Shown here one piece after another: positions 42,735-51,186 of a stretch of DNA of 64,000 nucleotides. How positions within the stretch are numbered: position 1 is the stretch's first letter; each line of letters starts with the position of its first letter. The notes under the pieces are model-generated. The model ran no database searches and had not been told where the DNA came from. It worked only from the letters and a program-made list of their open reading frames with translations. The DNA is from CAVTLG01 sp963735495 (lineage in GTDB: Bacteria; Chloroflexota; Ktedonobacteria; Ktedonobacterales; Ktedonobacteraceae), in assembly GCA_963735495.1 (NCBI GenBank), contig CAVTLG010000009.1:806001-870000 (forward strand), given 5' to 3'. The position numbers and the translations under genes are program-made.

Positions 42735-43571
42735 TTAGACGTTTTGTAACGCCTGCTCAAGCCGCTTAAGCCAGGCTATATGCTCAGGTAGGGCAACCTC
42801 TGGCTCGGAAAGCTCTAAATGCCAGCGCTTTTCCCACTCGACGGAAATGTAGCCGCTATATCCACGTTGTTGTAGCAACTGTAATTGCTCTTGTACCGGC
42901 ACCTCACCTTCCCCGAGCAGGACCAGTTGCCAGCTAGTACTGTTGGGGAGGCGGAATGCATCTTTCACATGCACATGTGCAATACGCTTGCCAAGTGCTG
43001 CAATGACATCTTGCGCGCTCTCACCGACACGGTAGGGATGGTGGCTATCCCACAAGGCCGCGACTGCCGGTGAGTTTACCGCTTGCAATACCTGCGCAAC
43101 GTGTCGTGCTGAAGAGAATGCATCATGCGTTTCCAGTACAACCGTGACATGCGCCTGCTCAGCCTGCTCAGCTACCTGGCGTAAGGCTGTGGAGACGCGG
43201 TCAATTTCCTCCTGTTTGCCTGGTTGTGCATTGGGTGGATCATCGTTCGGACCACCAAAAACACGTAACAAGGGAACCTGTACCTGTTGCGCTAGCTGAA
43301 TCCAACTGCGCAAGTCTGCGACATTGCGCGCTCGCTCTGTTGGTTCGCTATAGTTGAATTTGCACGACGTATCCAGCGCGCAGACCTCGAGTCCGCGCGA
43401 GCGGGTAAGCTCAACCGCAGCGATGACTTTGGCGGCATCCTGCCGTGGGTCAATGACTTCTCCGTCAAGTAACCGCCACTCGATGCCATCATAGCCCATC
43501 TTGACAGCATTTTCTACCACCTGTTCAGTAGACCATTGTGGACAAGCAAGCGTGCTAAATGCAAATTTCAC
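42735..43571 (-). CDS. Sugar phosphate isomerase/epimerase (TIM barrel)
   Basis: A 278-residue xylose-isomerase-like protein starting at GTG 43571. Family segments are FAFSTLACPQWSTEQVVENA, MGYDGIEWRLLDGEVIDP, VPLLRVFGGPNDD, VTVVLETHDAFSSARHVAQ, VAALWDSHHPYRVGE, IAHVHVKDAFRLPNS and YISVEWEKRWH. Glu, Asp/His and Glu metal ligands are in the expected places. It is a third member of this family in the window, distinct from the 4-7 kb pair. It lies downstream of the amidohydrolase, 130 bp apart. Confidence 0.9.
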   Translation of the reverse strand: MKFAFSTLACPQWSTEQVVENAVKMGYDGIEWRLLDGEVIDPRQDAAKVIAAVELTRSRGLEVCALDTSCKFNYSEPTERARNVADLRSWIQLAQQVQVPLLRVFGGPNDDPPNAQPGKQEEIDRVSTALRQVAEQAEQAHVTVVLETHDAFSSARHVAQVLQAVNSPAVAALWDSHHPYRVGESAQDVIAALGKRIAHVHVKDAFRLPNSTSWQLVLLGEGEVPVQEQLQLLQQRGYSGYISVEWEKRWHLELSEPEVALPEHIAWLKRLEQALQNV

Positions 43572-43703
43572 GAAATTTTGCCTCTTTCTCTAGTGTTTCG
43601 TTGCGACCCAGAACATCTACTGCTAGTATTATGTCACTATCTTTTAGTGTAGAACGAGCAAGATACATGTCTATTTGCATGCACAGATGAAATCTGGCAA
43701 TTG

Positions 43704-44861
43704 TCAGCTCAACTTCTCTTCCACTCTATACAGTCGCAGGGCATTATTGCGGAGTACAGCCGCGCCGGCTGTCTCGGCCTCAGCGGCAGTGAGTTCGCTA
43801 TTTGCTACGCGTTCGCCCAGCACCTGTCCCAATATACTGCGGCCATTGCGGGCACTCAGCCAATGGATCTCTGGTACTCCAATGCCATCGGAACTGTAGA
43901 GGAGCTTCGAGTAGGGTGCCACGTCAAATGCTGCGCGCGTAAATGCGAGCATCTCGTTGTAGCCGAGAAATGGAATACCATAGGAAAGGTCGAGATAGAC
44001 CTGCTCGTAGACCGCCGCCAGATAGGCTGCCTGACGTGTGTAAGGGTAAGACGCGTGCAGCAGAACGATGGGCATAGCGCGATACTCTTTGCGTTCCAGC
44101 ACTGCGCGCAAGTTGAGTGGATTTGCTAACAGCATATCTGCATCGGTATCACCGTAGCCGGTATGAAACTGCATAGGCAATTCTTGTCTGGCTGCTTCAG
44201 CGAAGACAACGTGGAGGAGCGTATCGAGCAGTGGTTTGTAGCCCAGGCGCACGGTGCCGTATGTCTGCGCTTCTCGACGGGCCTCAACAAAGGCTGCGCC
44301 GGCTTCGTCAGTGGACCAGGTATGGATCGCCAGTCCTGTACGATAGGCTGCAATGCTTTTTAACGCCACATAGCCCTGTCCACGGACATCATAGAGAGCC
44401 GCTTTCAGTGCCTCGATGACGGTAGGGAGCGTAGCATATCGCGCGACCAGATCTTGCATGAGCAGCTCTACGCGCAGCATTGGTCCGACGCGGCAATTGC
44501 CCAGTTCGGCATGCTCGGCGTCGGAGAATATCGTCTCCAGGGGAGGATGGCCCTTGTCCAGGAACAGTATCGCGAAGTTCGCTGCTCGCAGATACTGGCG
44601 AACCAGGTCGTGGGAATTATACTCTTGACGCGCCGCCAGGACGGCAGCTTCTGTCGCTTCACAGGCAAAGAATTCCGCCATCGTATGGAGCAAGCGACGG
44701 TAAAAAAGCGTTGTTGCCACATGGCTCTGTTGCATGCTGGGAGCCGTGGATTCGGTGAAGTGCCGACGCCATGCATGGATGTCTAGTGGTCCCTGCGTAC
44801 GGTAGATGCCATGGCAATGATTATCCGCGACTGGCACCTGCGAGAGATCTATGGCAGTCAT
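43704..44861 (-). CDS. Amidohydrolase-family metal-dependent hydrolase
   Basis: A 385-residue TIM-barrel hydrolase. The metal ligands are visible in VADNHCHGIY (HxH, residues ~14-16), a central Lys in GYVALKSIAAYR, His in MQFHTGYGDTD, His in VLLHASYPYT, and Asp in LLYSSDGIGVPE. This order fits the amidohydrolase 2 group (FluG-like and related decarboxylases/hydrolases). The ATG at 44861 follows AAGGAG. The substrate is unknown; the neighbouring isomerase suggests a carbohydrate or aromatic catabolic role. Confidence 0.88.
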   Translation of the reverse strand: MTAIDLSQVPVADNHCHGIYRTQGPLDIHAWRRHFTESTAPSMQQSHVATTLFYRRLLHTMAEFFACEATEAAVLAARQEYNSHDLVRQYLRAANFAILFLDKGHPPLETIFSDAEHAELGNCRVGPMLRVELLMQDLVARYATLPTVIEALKAALYDVRGQGYVALKSIAAYRTGLAIHTWSTDEAGAAFVEARREAQTYGTVRLGYKPLLDTLLHVVFAEAARQELPMQFHTGYGDTDADMLLANPLNLRAVLERKEYRAMPIVLLHASYPYTRQAAYLAAVYEQVYLDLSYGIPFLGYNEMLAFTRAAFDVAPYSKLLYSSDGIGVPEIHWLSARNGRSILGQVLGERVANSELTAAEAETAGAAVLRNNALRLYRVEEKLS

Positions 44862-45134
44862 TTTGCAGCTCCTTATCTCTGGGAGTGACGAGGTAGCACA
44901 AATATACAGAAGATCTAGCTAAGGATAGAGTACGTGTGCACTGCAACATATATTATAGGCTTGCTAGCTTACCAACGCAACTTCAATAGCCTCTGAGGAG
45001 CAAGGAAAGGAGTGGAGGGAACAGCCTCCGAGAAGAGGTGGTGGGAAAAGGTGCTACAACGAACCTTTGGCCTCCACCTCCTGTACAACATTACCTCTTA
45101 AATGGACGTTTGCTAATTGTCTGCTTCTGCTGTC

Positions 45135-45395
45135 AGATAGTGTTTGGCACGCGCACCCTTTTCCTCCTTTCCGTCAGATGAGCCGAAGGGTACCTCATCT
45201 CGGTCAGATGAGCCGAAGGCTAGAGGCGGTACTCTTACTACTGACACAAACGAGGCTACCGCCTCTAGCGCTAGCGCGCTCATGTGTCAGAAAGGAGATC
45301 GCCTCGTTTCTGACCGTTTAAGAGGGTGAAGCGTCAGCTTCGTTTCTGACGGTCTCAGAGGGGGGCCAGGAGCGAGCGAAAACCAAACACTATCT
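45135..45395. mobile_element. MITE-like element A with nested hairpins
   Basis: A 261-bp element with perfect 13-bp terminal inverted repeats, AGATAGTGTTTGG (45135-45147) and CCAAACACTATCT (45383-45395). Inside are two nested stems: CCGTCAGA (45171) with TCTGACGG (45345), and CGGTCAGA (45201) with TCTGACCG (45309). It ends 8 bp after the alpha-galactosidase stop. It fills most of the 44862-45402 gap and may act as that gene's terminator. Confidence 0.8.
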
Positions 45396-45402
45396 CAGGA
45401 GA

Positions 45403-46524
45403 CTAGACGACGTCGATTTTGTCGATATCCGGCGCATAGGCCGAACTGTTAGAGAAGGTAATCGTGTTGTTACCAGCGGCCAGGGTGACGGATATATTCA
45501 TCGTGACCATCTCGTTCCAATCGCCGGTAGCCGGAAAACTGACCGTGAAGGCCGTGCCACCGTTAATACTGATACTAGCTGTACGGTACGTGCCAATACC
45601 ATAAGTAGAGCTATCACCATCGATATAGGAGATAGACAACCTATGGCTGCCTGCGCTACTCACGTTGACATTATTGAAGGTCAGTGTGCCGCTACCATCG
45701 CCAATATAGCCAACATCTTTGCTCCCCGAACAGGCACTGCAACTCTGTATGACTGCGCTCCCTCCCAGCGTGTTGCTGGAGGACTCGGCCTCGTACGTGG
45801 AGAAATTGCCGTAGACGGAGTTCGTGCCGCCGAGCTGAGCTGTGATCCTGTCAATATCGGGTGCCCACGCGCTACTATTAGAGAACTGAATGGTGTTGTT
45901 GCGCGCTGTCAGATAGGCTGAGATCTTCACGCTCCCCACGGTCGCGCTTGACCAGCTCGTTCCGGTCGCCGGAAAAATCACCGAAATACCTGTTCTGCCA
46001 TTCACACTGATAGTAGCCGTACGTGCGCTGCCATCGCCATTGATATAGTATATCGTCACAACTTGAGGACCAGGAAACTTGGTCTGTACGTTATTAAACT
46101 GTAACGTACCGCCTTTGCCTATATACCCGACGTTTTTGCTCCCAGAACAGATACTGCAACTCTGCACCACCGCACTGCCGCTCAACGTATTGCTGGAAGA
46201 TTCTGCTTCATAGTTGGCAATGCCCGGCTCTGTGCCACTGATCTTGAGCATCACAACGCCATGTGAGGGAACACTGGCCGTATAGCTCGTGGAGAAACTG
46301 CCCAGGTTGCTATGCGCCCAGAGGTCGCGGACCGTTGCACTGCCCGTCAGATCAATATCGCTCCAGTTCACCGTAATATTGGCGGTTGCACTTGTGCGGT
46401 TGAGCAGCGCGACCGCTCTTTGTCCAGAACCGCTCAGCACCTTTGACCAGACTTGCAGCCCAACTGATGGCTCACTGACTTTGATGGCTTGCAGATCAAG
46501 AGGGTCCTGGTCAACGGCGATCAC
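45403..46524 (-). CDS. Alpha-galactosidase, C-terminal fragment with two carbohydrate-binding modules
   Basis: The 3' part of a gene split by a +1 frameshift near 46560. It begins with the end of the catalytic domain (VIAVDQDPLDLQAIKV, normal for GH27) and its C-terminal beta domain. Two similar ~125-residue CBM35/CBM6-like modules follow, each starting YEAESSSNTL and containing VQSCSxCSGSK and VGYIG. The second ends with YAPDIDKIDVV. The modules would tether the secreted enzyme to polysaccharide. The apparent start at 46524 is not believed to be real. Confidence 0.85.
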   Translation of the reverse strand: MIAVDQDPLDLQAIKVSEPSVGLQVWSKVLSGSGQRAVALLNRTSATANITVNWSDIDLTGSATVRDLWAHSNLGSFSTSYTASVPSHGVVMLKISGTEPGIANYEAESSSNTLSGSAVVQSCSICSGSKNVGYIGKGGTLQFNNVQTKFPGPQVVTIYYINGDGSARTATISVNGRTGISVIFPATGTSWSSATVGSVKISAYLTARNNTIQFSNSSAWAPDIDRITAQLGGTNSVYGNFSTYEAESSSNTLGGSAVIQSCSACSGSKDVGYIGDGSGTLTFNNVNVSSAGSHRLSISYIDGDSSTYGIGTYRTASISINGGTAFTVSFPATGDWNEMVTMNISVTLAAGNNTITFSNSSAYAPDIDKIDVV

Positions 46525-46528
46525 TTCA

Positions 46529-47590
46529 CTATTCGTCAGGATGGATGTTGTCGTGCTCGAACATAGTGGTAATATCGTTCCCTGCCAGCAAGGGCGCTCC
46601 AGCTATGGCCCAGAGGCTAAAATGGGCCTGGCTTTCCGTCGTGCTGATCCCTGAAGCACCTACCTCCATCATGTCAGGGTCATTGTAGCTTTCTATCGAC
46701 TGTGCATCGGGATGTAGTGTGGCAGCATCAAAATTTTTCAGAATATTGCTCCAGGTCACTGACCCTTGCGTAAAGCTGATATCGTTGGAAGTACGCCAGG
46801 CGTTTCCCGTACTCGGTCCCCAGTTCCAGGGATCTGACACTCCCCACTCGCAGATAGTGAACGCCATCGGATGACCGGTCTGCGCAGTGGCAGCGGTGAT
46901 AGCGTCACGAATCTGCCCGTACTGGGTCGCCGGATTGAGACCCTGATCGACGCCACCACACCAGTCAACTTTGACATTATCAAAGCCCCATTCCTCGAAT
47001 TGCAGCATGTCCTGGTCGTAATGACCGTAGCTTCCTTGGCTTGTACCGCTACAGCCATTCGTGCCTGCGTCCGTATAGATACCAGCTTTCAAGCCCAGAT
47101 TATGGATATAGCTGACTACGCCAGCCATGCCACTGGGCCACTGGGTTGCACTTACGGTGATATTGCCGCTACTATCGCGTGTACCACTCCACCAACCTGC
47201 ATCAATATCAACGTAGTCATAGCCTGCTGCTTGCATCCCGCTGCTGACGAGGGCGCTAGCGGCGGCCTCAATCACAGACTGATTGATGTTGGTGAAATGT
47301 GCGTTCCAACTTGACCAGCCCATCATTGGCGTTGTTTCCTGGCTATTGGCCAACGCGTAAGCTGTAGGCACGCTTACGTTGCTAAAGAGCGAGAGCGTGC
47401 TGCCGGAGATTAAGACGATGAGCAGCGTTGCTATGCACGGAGCTAATCTCCGCCGGAAGATAATTCCTTGTACAGAGCGTTGTACCTGGGCAATGCTACC
47501 CTTATAAACAGTCAGAAACGCCACTGTCGTGGCTATCGCTACGCGATCATCTGACTGAGAGGAGGAACCCTTAAATATGTGTGACTCCAT
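46529..47590 (-). CDS. Secreted alpha-galactosidase (GH27), catalytic fragment
   Basis: The 5' part of a GH27 enzyme that releases terminal alpha-galactose. The catalytic domain begins TPMMGWSSWNAHF. The nucleophile is Asp209 in NVKVDWCG and the acid/base is Asp270 in RTSNDI. The signal peptide is LAPCIATLLIVLISGSTLSL (about 49-68), oddly preceded by ~45 extra residues. The ATG at 47590 follows AAAGGAG. After GNDITTM the frame runs into a stop; the +1 frame gives SSTTTSILTNSE, the expected family sequence, so one extra T at 46560-46561 disrupts it. It belongs with the sugar importer upstream. Confidence 0.88.
   Translation of the reverse strand: MESHIFKGSSSQSDDRVAIATTVAFLTVYKGSIAQVQRSVQGIIFRRRLAPCIATLLIVLISGSTLSLFSNVSVPTAYALANSQETTPMMGWSSWNAHFTNINQSVIEAAASALVSSGMQAAGYDYVDIDAGWWSGTRDSSGNITVSATQWPSGMAGVVSYIHNLGLKAGIYTDAGTNGCSGTSQGSYGHYDQDMLQFEEWGFDNVKVDWCGGVDQGLNPATQYGQIRDAITAATAQTGHPMAFTICEWGVSDPWNWGPSTGNAWRTSNDISFTQGSVTWSNILKNFDAATLHPDAQSIESYNDPDMMEVGASGISTTESQAHFSLWAIAGAPLLAGNDITTMFEHDNIHPDE
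47509..47557. repeat. Hairpin repeat within the alpha-galactosidase 5' coding region
   Basis: CAGTCAGA (47509-47516) pairs with TCTGACTG (47550-47557), followed by AGAGGAGGAA as in element B. It encodes residues about 12-28 of the open frame, before the signal peptide. Confidence 0.75.
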
Positions 47591-47734
47591 GTTTGCTGAT
47601 TCTCCTTTGTATCAAGGGACATTATGCACTCTTTGTGAGTGAGCAATACGGAATAAGCGATTTTATCCGTAATATATAGTCAGGTGCGCTACTGCCTTTG
47701 ATTGTTACCTGTTTTGTCCACTGTTGGTAATTCT

Positions 47735-47775
47735 GTTGTCAACTGGTCTATACATGAGACAGACCAGTCGACAAC
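47735..47775. promoter_or_regulatory. 15-bp inverted repeat upstream of the alpha-galactosidase
   Basis: GTTGTCAACTGGTCT (47735-47749) and AGACCAGTCGACAAC (47761-47775) match at 14 of 15 positions across an 11-bp spacer. It lies ~145 bp upstream of the start. Its TTGTCAAC half-site also occurs in the operator at 54708, so the two may bind the same regulator. Confidence 0.55.
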
Positions 47776-47881
47776 CTGTTATGATTGCTCTCCGACCTGG
47801 CAAAAGATACCCCCTTTCCCGCCAAATATTGACAGTACAACGCTCCTCTGTTTGCTTGCCTCCCAGTTTTTCCTCAGACGC

Positions 47882-48008
47882 AGAGAGTGTTTGGTTTCAA
47901 CACGCTGTCGACAACCCTCTTAGACAGTCAGAAACGCTACTGACGTAGCTAGCCTAACGGCTCATCTGACTGAGAGGAGGAAAAAGGTGCGCGTTCCAAA
48001 CACTCTCT
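47882..48008. mobile_element. MITE-like element B
   Basis: A 127-bp element with perfect 13-bp terminal inverted repeats AGAGAGTGTTTGG (47882-47894) and CCAAACACTCTCT (47996-48008). Its core hairpin is CAGTCAGA (47925-47932) with TCTGACTG (47965-47972). It is a shorter relative of element A in opposite orientation. It ends 8 bp after the receptor gene stop codon. With the inverted repeat at 47735 it accounts for most of the 47591-48015 gap. Confidence 0.8.
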
Positions 48009-48015
48009 CAGATGG

Positions 48016-49569
48016 TTAGGATGCCAGTGAAAATTCATCTTCGCGCAGCTTAAATGCGTCAATCGATAGGCGTAAAAGCGACACGTGATGGGCGAGTTTC
48101 TCCATCGTCTGCCGCATTTCTTGTGTGCTTGTGTTGCTTTGTTTGCTTGCTTCTTCCGCAGTTTGTAGCATGTGCAAGAGAGATTGCGACAGGTGTACCT
48201 GCCGATGGAGATGAATGTTAATGCTTTCAACAGTATCTACCTGATGATTCATCTCGTTAACTATTGGAGCAAGGACTGTATGTGCATCAGCTTGCTTCCC
48301 TCCTTCACATGCTATCCGAGCTTTTTGTTGCATTTCGTGGGTGATATTTGCCAGAGCCTGAGACTTTTCACTCATCATGAAAGCCTCATCGATCATTTGT
48401 TTTGCTGCTTTGACAATTTTTGTCATATGCTGTAATTGTTGATCACTGCTGCTAGCCAGTTGCATCATATGCGACTGCATACTGCTCGTCTGAGTTTCGG
48501 TTTCATGGGTGACGGTTTTGGCACGGAGTACCAGACTACTCAGTTCGTCGAGCATATAATTGAAAGAGTGTGCCAGGAATCCCAATGCGTCTGAAGTGAC
48601 TTCGGTGCGTGAGCGCAAATCGCCCGCACCGACTCCTTTCACTTCGGCAATCAGTCGCTGCACGCGCGTCTCTAAGAAATCGTGTTGCAGTTGGATATTT
48701 TTCATCAGTCGGACAATGCTATCCAGCATAGCGTTCATGGAAGCAGAAACCAGAGCCGTTTCATCGTGACCAGTCACTGCCGCACGCGCGTTGGTCTCGC
48801 CGCGTGCAATGCGTTCAGTGAGCGTGACGAGCTCACGTAACGGGCGTGTGATGGTGAGATTGATCAGATAACTCAGCACAAAGACGACCAGGATACTGAA
48901 GACAAACGCGATGATGGTCCAGATGATAATGGGGTTGATTTTGAAGGTGTTAATCTCGGCCACAATTTGACTCATGTTCTCCGTCAGGCCCACCAGATTA
49001 TCCAGATTCCCTTTTAGCGGAAGATACTCCAGGTTGGCCTGAGCGACATCTGCGGCCAGCGTATTGGCGCTCGTATTCTGTTCTATATCCAGCAGGACCT
49101 GCTGTTGAGCGTATTTATAGATCGACCACTGCAAGTCAACCACATAAATCATGCTATGCTGACTGACAGGCACCTGGTTGCCCTGACTGTCATTTTGTAA
49201 GCTGGCGCGAATACTTTGCATCATAGGGGATGTGCTAATCTGGTAGTCGCGTTGGTAGGTTGTTAAGGAGGAGGCAAAATCATCGGTGAGCTGCACAACC
49301 TCGTGACTGTTTTGCATATTGTCAGCGGTTGAACTGGTAGAGGTGTTCAGTACTTCCAGCAATGCACCCATGCACAGGAGGTCCGCTTGCATATGCGTCA
49401 CCGTTTTGACCGCACTATTGCCAGCCTTTACCGTATCATTGATTGTATTCAATGTATCGATGTATGAACTGCCTAAGACTGAGATCACCAGACCAGGAAT
49501 CAGGGCTGTTATGACCGCAGCTGCCATCAGGCGTTGTGCTATCGGCATATTCCTAAGAAATCTCCACAT
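48016..49569 (-). CDS. MCP-like membrane receptor with HAMP domain
   Basis: A 517-residue protein. Two membrane helices (about 12-30 and 240-262) bracket a helical extracytoplasmic domain. A HAMP domain follows (ITRPLRELVTLTERIARGET), then long helices resembling a methyl-accepting signalling domain (NEMNHQVDTVESINIHLHRQ near the C-terminus), though the classic hairpin-tip sequence of chemotaxis receptors is not visible. The ATG at 49569 follows AAAGGAG. With no chemotaxis genes nearby, it may feed another signalling route. It lies in the sugar-uptake cluster. Confidence 0.8.
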   Translation of the reverse strand: MWRFLRNMPIAQRLMAAAVITALIPGLVISVLGSSYIDTLNTINDTVKAGNSAVKTVTHMQADLLCMGALLEVLNTSTSSTADNMQNSHEVVQLTDDFASSLTTYQRDYQISTSPMMQSIRASLQNDSQGNQVPVSQHSMIYVVDLQWSIYKYAQQQVLLDIEQNTSANTLAADVAQANLEYLPLKGNLDNLVGLTENMSQIVAEINTFKINPIIIWTIIAFVFSILVVFVLSYLINLTITRPLRELVTLTERIARGETNARAAVTGHDETALVSASMNAMLDSIVRLMKNIQLQHDFLETRVQRLIAEVKGVGAGDLRSRTEVTSDALGFLAHSFNYMLDELSSLVLRAKTVTHETETQTSSMQSHMMQLASSSDQQLQHMTKIVKAAKQMIDEAFMMSEKSQALANITHEMQQKARIACEGGKQADAHTVLAPIVNEMNHQVDTVESINIHLHRQVHLSQSLLHMLQTAEEASKQSNTSTQEMRQTMEKLAHHVSLLRLSIDAFKLREDEFSLAS

Positions 49570-49655
49570 GGTCCATGTCTCCTTTAAGACGGTAAGAGCT
49601 GAGCAAATAAAGCCTCTGCTGCTCATATCTGTCACAACAACTGCGATAAGAAGCA

Positions 49656-51023
49656 TCAAATCAAGTGAGACGATGTGTAAATAGCTTTCACCTCATCCGT
49701 AAGCTTGAGCAGACGAGGTTTGACAGTGGCCCCATTTGAGATTTCCTGTAAGGCTGTAGCCACTGCTATGGCTGCAATGCTGTAACGTGGCCCGAACACA
49801 GGCGGACGCATTGTCGGAATGATCTCGTTGATAAAGGTCTGGCTGATAGGATCGGCATAGTATCGCGCATAGAGTTGAGGCCGGATATCATAGCTTTTGT
49901 AAGGTAACAAGCCGCCCTCAGGGATGAGAAAATTGGTAATCACCTGCGGCGATGTGGTTAGAAAATTGATCAGTTTCCAGGCCAACTCTTTGTTACTGGA
50001 AGATGAGGCTATCGACAGATTATGGATATCAGCGCAAGTCACCGGCTGGCTGACTCCCGGCCCTAAAGGGGTTGTGGTAACGGCGAAGGTCTGGTTGACC
50101 TGCTGGATCGTGCTGAAGGCCGGGTTGACCGAACCCAGGATACCGGTCAAATAGGGACCATCCAGCTTAAATGCAATGGTGCCCTCCGCCATGAGTTCTC
50201 GCTCGGCCTTAATCGCCAGGTTGGGCGGCGTCCATTTCTTACGCACCGCATCCTGTAGCCACTGGAACGCCGCAACAGTTCCCTCATCGGCCCAGTTGAT
50301 AGTTACTGTGCCATTCCTGTTATTGACCATTGGCTGACCACCGAAGGTCCAGATCCAGGGCCAGAAACCTATCAATGCGTATTCTGTCACTGAGGTATCG
50401 AGAGCTATGGGGTAGCTATTAGTCGGCAACTTCGCACGCAGAATACTCATGGCAGTAGTAAGTTCATCGATGGTACGTGGAGGACGTTCTGGGTTCAAGC
50501 CTGCCGCAGTCATCAGTACTTTGCTATACCAGAAGCCGTGGGGGGTAATACTAAACGGAACAGCATAAAGTGTCCCTGCATAGGTGCCAGCGGCGAAACT
50601 ATTAGGAAAGGCATCGTTGCGCCAGGTAGGGGAGACATAGGGACCCAGGTCAGTGAGTGCTCCCATACCCGCCAGCGCATACGGACAATTGCCGCTCAGT
50701 TCCATCACATCCAGGGTGATTTTTGCCTCGATCAGCCTGGTCGTTTGCGCCAGAACTTCGTCAAACGGCATGGCAATGTTATTGACCTGAACGTTGTTCA
50801 GGTTCTCAAAGGCTTGTAGAGCCTTATCAATATCGTCGCGTGTTGCCGTTTCAGCGGACGCCCAGTTCGCAAAATTAAGACTACTCTCCAGGCTGTTTGT
50901 GCTGCATCCTTGCAGCAGATTGCCTGCGGCACCGAGCAAAAGCCCCAGGGCCAGCGCTCGTCTGATGATATCTCGACGACTCACCCCTGCTTTTATCAAG
51001 TCAGGTGATGTTGCTTTGTCCCA
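49656..51023 (-). CDS. Sugar ABC importer solute-binding lipoprotein (second)
   Basis: A 455-residue family 1 extracellular binding protein. Arg-rich SRRDIIRRALALGLLLGAAG followed by NLLQGC gives a Tat-like signal and lipobox. The mature part has LNFANWASAETATRDDIDKAL, TLDVMELSGNCPYALAGMGAL, YAVPFSITPHGFWYSKVLM and AFKLDGPYLTGILGS, typical of sugar-binding proteins. The ATG at 51023 has a GGGAG site. It is the second binding protein of the cluster, after the permease genes, and may widen substrate range. Confidence 0.88.
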   Translation of the reverse strand, partial: WDKATSPDLIKAGVSRRDIIRRALALGLLLGAAGNLLQGCSTNSLESSLNFANWASAETATRDDIDKALQAFENLNNVQVNNIAMPFDEVLAQTTRLIEAKITLDVMELSGNCPYALAGMGALTDLGPYVSPTWRNDAFPNSFAAGTYAGTLYAVPFSITPHGFWYSKVLMTAAGLNPERPPRTIDELTTAMSILRAKLPTNSYPIALDTSVTEYALIGFWPWIWTFGGQPMVNNRNGTVTINWADEGTVAAFQWLQDAVRKKWTPPNLAIKAERELMAEGTIAFKLDGPYLTGILGSVNPAFSTIQQVNQTFAVTTTPLGPGVSQPVTCADIHNLSIASSSSNKELAWKLINFLTTSPQVITNFLIPEGGLLPYKSYDIRPQLYARYYADPISQTFINEIIPTMRPPVFGPRYSIAAIAVATALQEISNGATVKPRLLKLTDEVKAIYTSSHLI

Positions 51024-51103
51024 CATTGAGACGACTCCCGTTTTGCACCGTAGCAAAATTGTATCCACATTGATCAATGTATGGGTCACATATCCACACT
51101 TAA

Positions 51104-51132
51104 AGACAACCGCGAGGGATTGTCTCTACGCG
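51104..51132. repeat. GAGACAA-type hairpin repeat, third copy
   Basis: AGACAA (51104-51109) with TTGTCT (51120-51125), followed by CTACGCG. It matches the pair at 1263-1344 except for one A-to-G change in the loop and the lost outer G. It lies between a permease and a binding-protein gene of the same operon. Confidence 0.7.
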
Positions 51133-51186
51133 TGCACGCGCTAAGACTCGCAATATCGTAATTGGAGGCAAAGCAAGGTCTGATGC

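Noticed and set aside
45135..45395. Element A as a TA-target mariner-type MITE
   Set aside because: TA occurs at the expected place in element A, but the related element B has AG/CT there, so the base pair belongs to the repeat and not to a target duplication.
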